NCBI GenBank assembly: GCA_020284085.1
Contig: JACEVL010000150.1
Location: 3,887,116 to 3,951,115 of the forward strand
Direction: 5' to 3'
DNA from: Aporrectodea caliginosa
Taxonomy: Eukaryota; Annelida; Clitellata; Crassiclitellata; Lumbricidae
DNA length: 64,000 nucleotides
Part shown: in pieces, positions 61,615 through 64,000 of the stretch
Numbering within the stretch: the first letter of the stretch is position 1
Layout: each line of letters opens with the position of its first letter
The notes under the pieces: generated by a model
Told to the model about the DNA's origin: nothing
Seen by the model: the letters and a program-made list of their open reading frames with translations, nothing else
Database searches by the model: none
Program-made: the position numbers and the translations under genes

Positions 61615-62236
61615 ACAACATCATCATCATCATCATTACCACCAAACTACCACTATCCTCATCATGATTATTGCCCCGACCATCATCAACATCATCATCA
61701 ACATCATCATTATCATCACCACCACCATCACCACCATTGCTGTTGACATAAAAAAAATCATAATCATCACCCTAATCATCATCATCATCCAACTTCTTAC
61801 CAGGACTTCGTCGAAATGAAGGTCCAAGGACTGCGGTCCAGACCCAGGGTGACCGATGAAGGAGTAATCACCTGCTGCACCCAGGTTCCCATCGGTTCCC
61901 ATCAGACCAAACTCCCTGCAGCACACAAGAAGACAACAGAACCTCATCTCATGACTTCGATAGCACCACAGTAGATTAGATAACTCATCCAATCTAATCT
62001 ATTAACTTCCATACTTTTGGAACTCTCTCCCTGTGTCTGTCTGCTCTGCTCAGTCGCTTGTGTCATTTCGTTCTGAACTTGAAAACTTAATTACTTCTTT
62101 CAAACTGGTTATCCACCATAGGCCGCCTCTCTGTCTTAACGAACTGATCTTCTGGATATTGACCTGATTACGGCTTGGTTTTGGTGTGCCATCGGTTGAT
62201 GCCTTGTGCATTAGACAACGGCGCAATAGAAGTTAC

Positions 62237-62301
<65 letters not shown>

Positions 62302-62342
62302 TATCATCATCATCATCATCATCATCATCATCGTCGTCGCCG

Positions 62343-62400
<58 letters not shown>

Positions 62401-62684
62401 TAGTCAGTCAGCCAGTCAAGTCAACCATTCGGCGAGTCAGTTAGTCGGAACATCAGTCAGCCAGTCAGTGAATCAGTCATTGCATGATTGCATACTACAT
62501 TTTCAATGTCAGGTTCCAAAGCTACTCACCCCAAATCATCGGGATATACATTCCATACAGCATCGAACTGTCGGTGATCGGGACTAGAGGGAAGCAGAGA
62601 AGCAGTCGCTTCTCTGGCCACCTGCCGACCAGAAATACCGGAGTCAATCAACCCATAGTGATGGGAGGAATTCATCATTGACAT
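51797..62684 (-). CDS. p53: p53/p63/p73-family transcription factor (9 exons, complete)
   Basis: Sequence-specific tetrameric transcription factor of the DNA-damage and germline-quality pathway, nuclear. Coding exons in gene order: 62684-62530, 61915-61801, 58941-58858, 56536-56493, 56023-55945, 55466-55169, 53289-52964, 52334-52213, 51965-51797. Phases agree throughout and give 463 codons. Domains: transactivation motif QFDAVWNVYPDD (39-50), DNA-binding domain about 134-325 (KSASW, PCPFLFKTSHSPPSG, RCPTH, VIIPYEEPQVGAEW, FKCLGSC, RRSWQVIFTLE, SPGRD), tetramerisation domain about 363-405 (YLLQIRGRERFEMMCKIRD plus a second helix as in p63/p73), and a short basic tail. There is no SAM domain. 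All four zinc ligands are present (C210, H213, C272, C276 for human C176, H179, C238, C242). The start is the first ATG after an in-frame stop. Exons 2-4 are weakly conserved and less sure. Which vertebrate paralogue it matches cannot be told; it is probably the single ancestral-type gene. Confidence 0.93.
52213..52334 (-). CDS. p53: p53-family exon 8: tetramerisation domain
   Basis: IRGRERFEMMCKIRD is almost the human p53 sequence (IRGRERFEMF). It is followed by QMSEHVSPDFLMEFRQKLKE, which lines up with the second helix present in p63/p73 and invertebrate members but not in human p53. Donor CA/GTATGT joins the last exon in phase. Confidence 0.95.
52964..53289 (-). CDS. p53: p53-family exon 7: L3 loop, final strand and NLS linker
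   Basis: Contains FKCLGSCQKINDRRSWQVIF and VVMVHCCSSPGRDGLREEQ. C272 and C276 are zinc ligands; R282 and R283 equal human R248 and R249. By gap-minimal alignment I279, H306 and G315 fall at human G245, R273 and R282, three cancer hotspot positions. R313 equals R280. The exon also codes the basic linker and the first strand of the tetramerisation domain, so it fuses what are several exons in vertebrates. Confidence 0.9.
54384..55112. repeat. 37-bp satellite with five-unit higher-order structure
   Basis: About 19 tandem units like GCTATGTAAACATGCGATTT plus TGATTACAATAGGAAGT. The order A-A-A-B-C (B has CAGTTTTGG, C has TATATAAAAATGCAATT) recurs three times, a 185-bp higher-order unit. Decayed units lie at both edges. 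Located in the intron between p53-family exons 6 and 7. Confidence 0.92.
55169..55466 (-). CDS. p53: p53-family exon 6: DNA-binding domain with first zinc ligands
   Basis: Carries the L2 loop with ARCPTHACD. R209, C210 and H213 match human R175, C176 and H179. It ends NVIIPYEEPQ, the equivalent of the family's VVVPYEPPQ, with one base carried to the next exon. Confidence 0.95.
55590..55770 (+). mobile_element. LINE 3' end with (ATACA)n tail
   Basis: Ends GCTTTACAAATTTTGAAATAC followed by ATACA repeats, as at 38990-39037 and 53440-53460. It lies between exons 5 and 6 of the p53-family gene. Confidence 0.45.
55945..56023 (-). CDS. p53: p53-family exon 5: start of DNA-binding domain
   Basis: Encodes SPYAGEYVFEVAVEK and TTKSASWL, matching the family stretch that ends TAKSxTxT. 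K154 corresponds to human K120, the L1-loop lysine that contacts DNA. Confidence 0.85.
57160..57560. repeat. (GACA)n degenerate microsatellite with embedded hAT-like end
   Basis: GACAGACA variants for 400 bp. CAGGGGCGTAGCCAG at 57350-57364 interrupts it and matches a hAT-type terminus. In the intron between p53-family exons 3 and 4. Confidence 0.85.
58430..58690 (-). mobile_element. tRNA-derived SINE, most complete copy of its family
   Basis: The minus strand reads GATGGTGTAATGGTTAGACT to GGCGGTTCAAATCCCCACC, a clear tRNA-like head with B box, then a body ending CTCGGCATATGAGGGCGGG in the plus direction. Partial copies: 1845-1965, 4815-4990 and 52800-52870. Confidence 0.65.
59595..59700. repeat. 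(GT)n microsatellite
   Basis: About 50 dinucleotide units with few interruptions, in p53-family intron 2. Confidence 0.97.
61553..61640. repeat. (CAT)n microsatellite
   Basis: TCA units in p53-family intron 2, some 160 bp beyond the exon 2 donor. Confidence 0.95.
62100..62300 (+). mobile_element. LINE 3' end with (TTA)n tail
   Basis: CTGATTACGGCTTGGTTTTG to CATTAGACAACGGCGC, then AGAAGTTACTTATTATTATT: the family's 3' UTR followed by a TTA microsatellite tail. It lies in intron 1 of the p53-family gene. Confidence 0.6.
62238..62400. repeat. (TTA)n-(ATC)n compound microsatellite
   Basis: TTA tract (the LINE tail) passing into ATC units with GTCGTCGCCGTC interruption, in p53-family intron 1. 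Confidence 0.95.
62530..62684 (-). CDS. p53: p53-family exon 1: start and transactivation motif
   Basis: Reads MSMMNSSHHYGLIDSGISG and ends at GG/GTGAGT. F40-x-x-V43-W44-x-x-Y47 fits the FxxLWxxL-type helix that binds MDM2 and coactivators, with conservative changes at the third and last positions. The open frame runs back to a TGA a short way upstream, so the ATG at 62684 is the natural start. A rival reading has an upstream exon spliced into position 62613. Confidence 0.75.
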
Positions 62685-63344
62685 TATTTCCAAGTATACC
62701 GCGTTCGCAAATGTTGATCTGTTGGCAGAAGTTATTCAACACGTTCATATGTATGTATATATATACATAATATGTATTGTTTATATCTGTGGATATTTAT
62801 ATGGCGCTGTTTGAGAACTTCTCAAAGTCTTGTCGGAAGTCTGGGAGTCTCACTCAAAACAAGCAACGGTCAAAATAAGTTTCAAAGGTGTACAATGCAC
62901 AGCGCAATGTTTTTGTCCCCACAACCAGATCATCTGATTTTAATGAACTCCCGATAATTAATCTAAAATAAAAGCATAAAACATAATTAAATCACAACAA
63001 CAGAAGACTGTGAAGTAATTAAGGATCGGCATTCGATGAGCGATTAAAAAATGTAATGGTAACTGAAAATCTATATAGCGCCGCTACACGAACAATTCAC
63101 ATGCAGAGGCACGGAGGAAGTGCTTGTATTATTAGACACTGCAAATTGCTACTTTACATTGCATTGGCTTTACTCACATGAAAGGTATACCTTATTACAC
63201 GTACCTTATCACTTTACCAAGTTTACCATATCAGTTATCACACAGAGCTTACCTAACCTTACCTGACCTTGTTCTTACCTTTTCCTCACATTCCTGCTTA
63301 TGATCCCTGTTGTCTGCAGCATCATGTCTCTACATTAGATTGGC

Positions 63345-63445
63345 AAATTCTATTGCGCCGGTGTTTAATGCACAAGGCATCAACCAATGGTGCTCCAAAA
63401 TCATGCAGCAATCAGGCCAGCATCCAGACATTATGCATTAGACAC
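63345..63445 (-). mobile_element. LINE 3'-UTR fragment
   Basis: ATTCTATTGCGCCGGTGTTT and AATGCACAAGGCATCAACCA match the family seen at 16627, 23545 and 62160 in reverse orientation. Confidence 0.55.
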
Positions 63446-63846
63446 AGTTGCATGGCTGTATAGGTGACAATAAGTGTGCTTTGCTACTAGACATCCGATC
63501 TAATTACTTCGATAGCGCTGTAATCATACTGAACAATGCATCAATGGATGGTAGTTACAGTGAGCTATTACTTGTAACAATGAAAGTCAAATGAGAAACT
63601 TAAGCATTAACAATTTAATGCTAAACCCATTGTTTTGCTAACTGACGTAATATATTCGTACGTAATGACATTTAACATCATGTAGGCTAGCACAGAGAGC
63701 GCCTCCGAGTATCTGTGTTGAAGGGGCGCTATATAAATGTTGAATTACATTACAGCTGCCCTATTATACTCGAAAACCAATGTTACACTAATAGAATCCA
63801 CTCGATTCGCCCATAAAGAACGGAGAGAGTAAGTGAGTGGCCATAC

Positions 63847-63954
63847 CTTAAGTCATCACACTTTGCCACACTAAACTTCTGTACAGGAACGTGCAAACAC
63901 TCCACCCAGAGCGATGACAAGCTATGTGTTAGCAAGACGGGAATCCACCGGTCA
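63847..63954 (-). other. Candidate upstream exon of the p53-family gene
   Basis: An open frame (WIPVLLTHSLSSLWVECLHV, then PVQKFSVAKCDDL) ends at AAG/GTATGG and could splice in phase to 62613, inside exon 1. There is no Met within it, and the acceptor side (TTCTAGGTAG) is ambiguous. It may be a 5'UTR exon, part of a longer isoform starting beyond the window, or chance. Confidence 0.25.
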
Positions 63955-64000
63955 CCTACCTAGAATCACTCGACCCAACCCAATTTCAGACGACGGCCCT

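Larger units (their letters stand above)
62685..64000. other. 5' flank of the p53-family gene
   Basis: Contains GGCGCTATATAAAT-type motifs (62795-62812, 63072-63082, 63724-63738), a LINE 3'-end fragment and the candidate upstream exon. No other gene recognised up to the window edge. Confidence 0.4.

Noticed and set aside
62530..62621. Reading p53 exon 1 in the frame WPEKRLLLCFPLVP
   Set aside because: It cannot join exon 2 in an open frame; the MSMMNSS frame does and contains the transactivation motif.

Overview
The window is nuclear DNA from an animal. It has split genes with GT-AG (and one GC-AG) introns, two tRNA-Leu genes, many SINE/LINE/hAT/pogo remnants and very many microsatellites. 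No protein-coding operon, viral or bacterial gene was seen. A p53-family gene plus an axonemal dynein gene indicate a metazoan with motile cilia. The compact 12-30 kb genes, the repeat profile and an excess of the palindrome TAGGCCTA suggest a marine invertebrate; the exact phylum cannot be fixed from this sequence.

Most long ORFs are microsatellite shadows. The real genes had to be rebuilt exon by exon from splice sites, phase and family similarity. (1) 17254 down to 545, minus: DNAI1, the outer-arm axonemal dynein intermediate chain, 18 coding exons, 659 codons once a 34-bp insertion in exon 9 is set aside. That insertion adds a stop and a frameshift. An X-box (RFX) site lies about 97 bp upstream of its ATG. 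(2) 18006-18089 and 18487-18570, plus: two identical tRNA-Leu(CAG) genes. (3) 30563 down to 19215, minus: a CCDC50-like ubiquitin-binding adaptor, 10 coding exons, 343 codons. (4) 33337-34819 and 38322-38522, plus: a pair of related short ORFs of unknown function, each directly preceded by a 16-bp palindrome. (5) 46089-47084, plus: an unrecognised intronless Ser/Lys-rich protein with three internal repeats. (6) 62684 down to 51797, minus: a complete p53/p63/p73-family gene, 9 coding exons, 463 codons, with transactivation motif, zinc-binding DNA-binding domain and tetramerisation domain, but no SAM domain.

The region between 31 and 46 kb is repeat-rich. It holds a deleted pogo/Tigger element (39692-41242), a degenerate hAT element with transposase remains (43180-44819), LINE 3' ends and tRNA-derived SINEs. 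Several non-autonomous hAT-like elements with 8-bp target duplications lie in introns and intergenic DNA. A 37-bp satellite arranged as a 5-unit higher-order repeat fills part of an intron that splits the p53 DNA-binding domain.

The genes do not form one pathway. The most notable biology is: a p53 protein that naturally carries non-human residues at three human cancer hotspot positions; the linkage of a p53-family gene with CCDC50, which echoes the human TP63-CCDC50 neighbourhood at 3q28; and a fresh-looking templated insertion that breaks a symmetric dynein exon.
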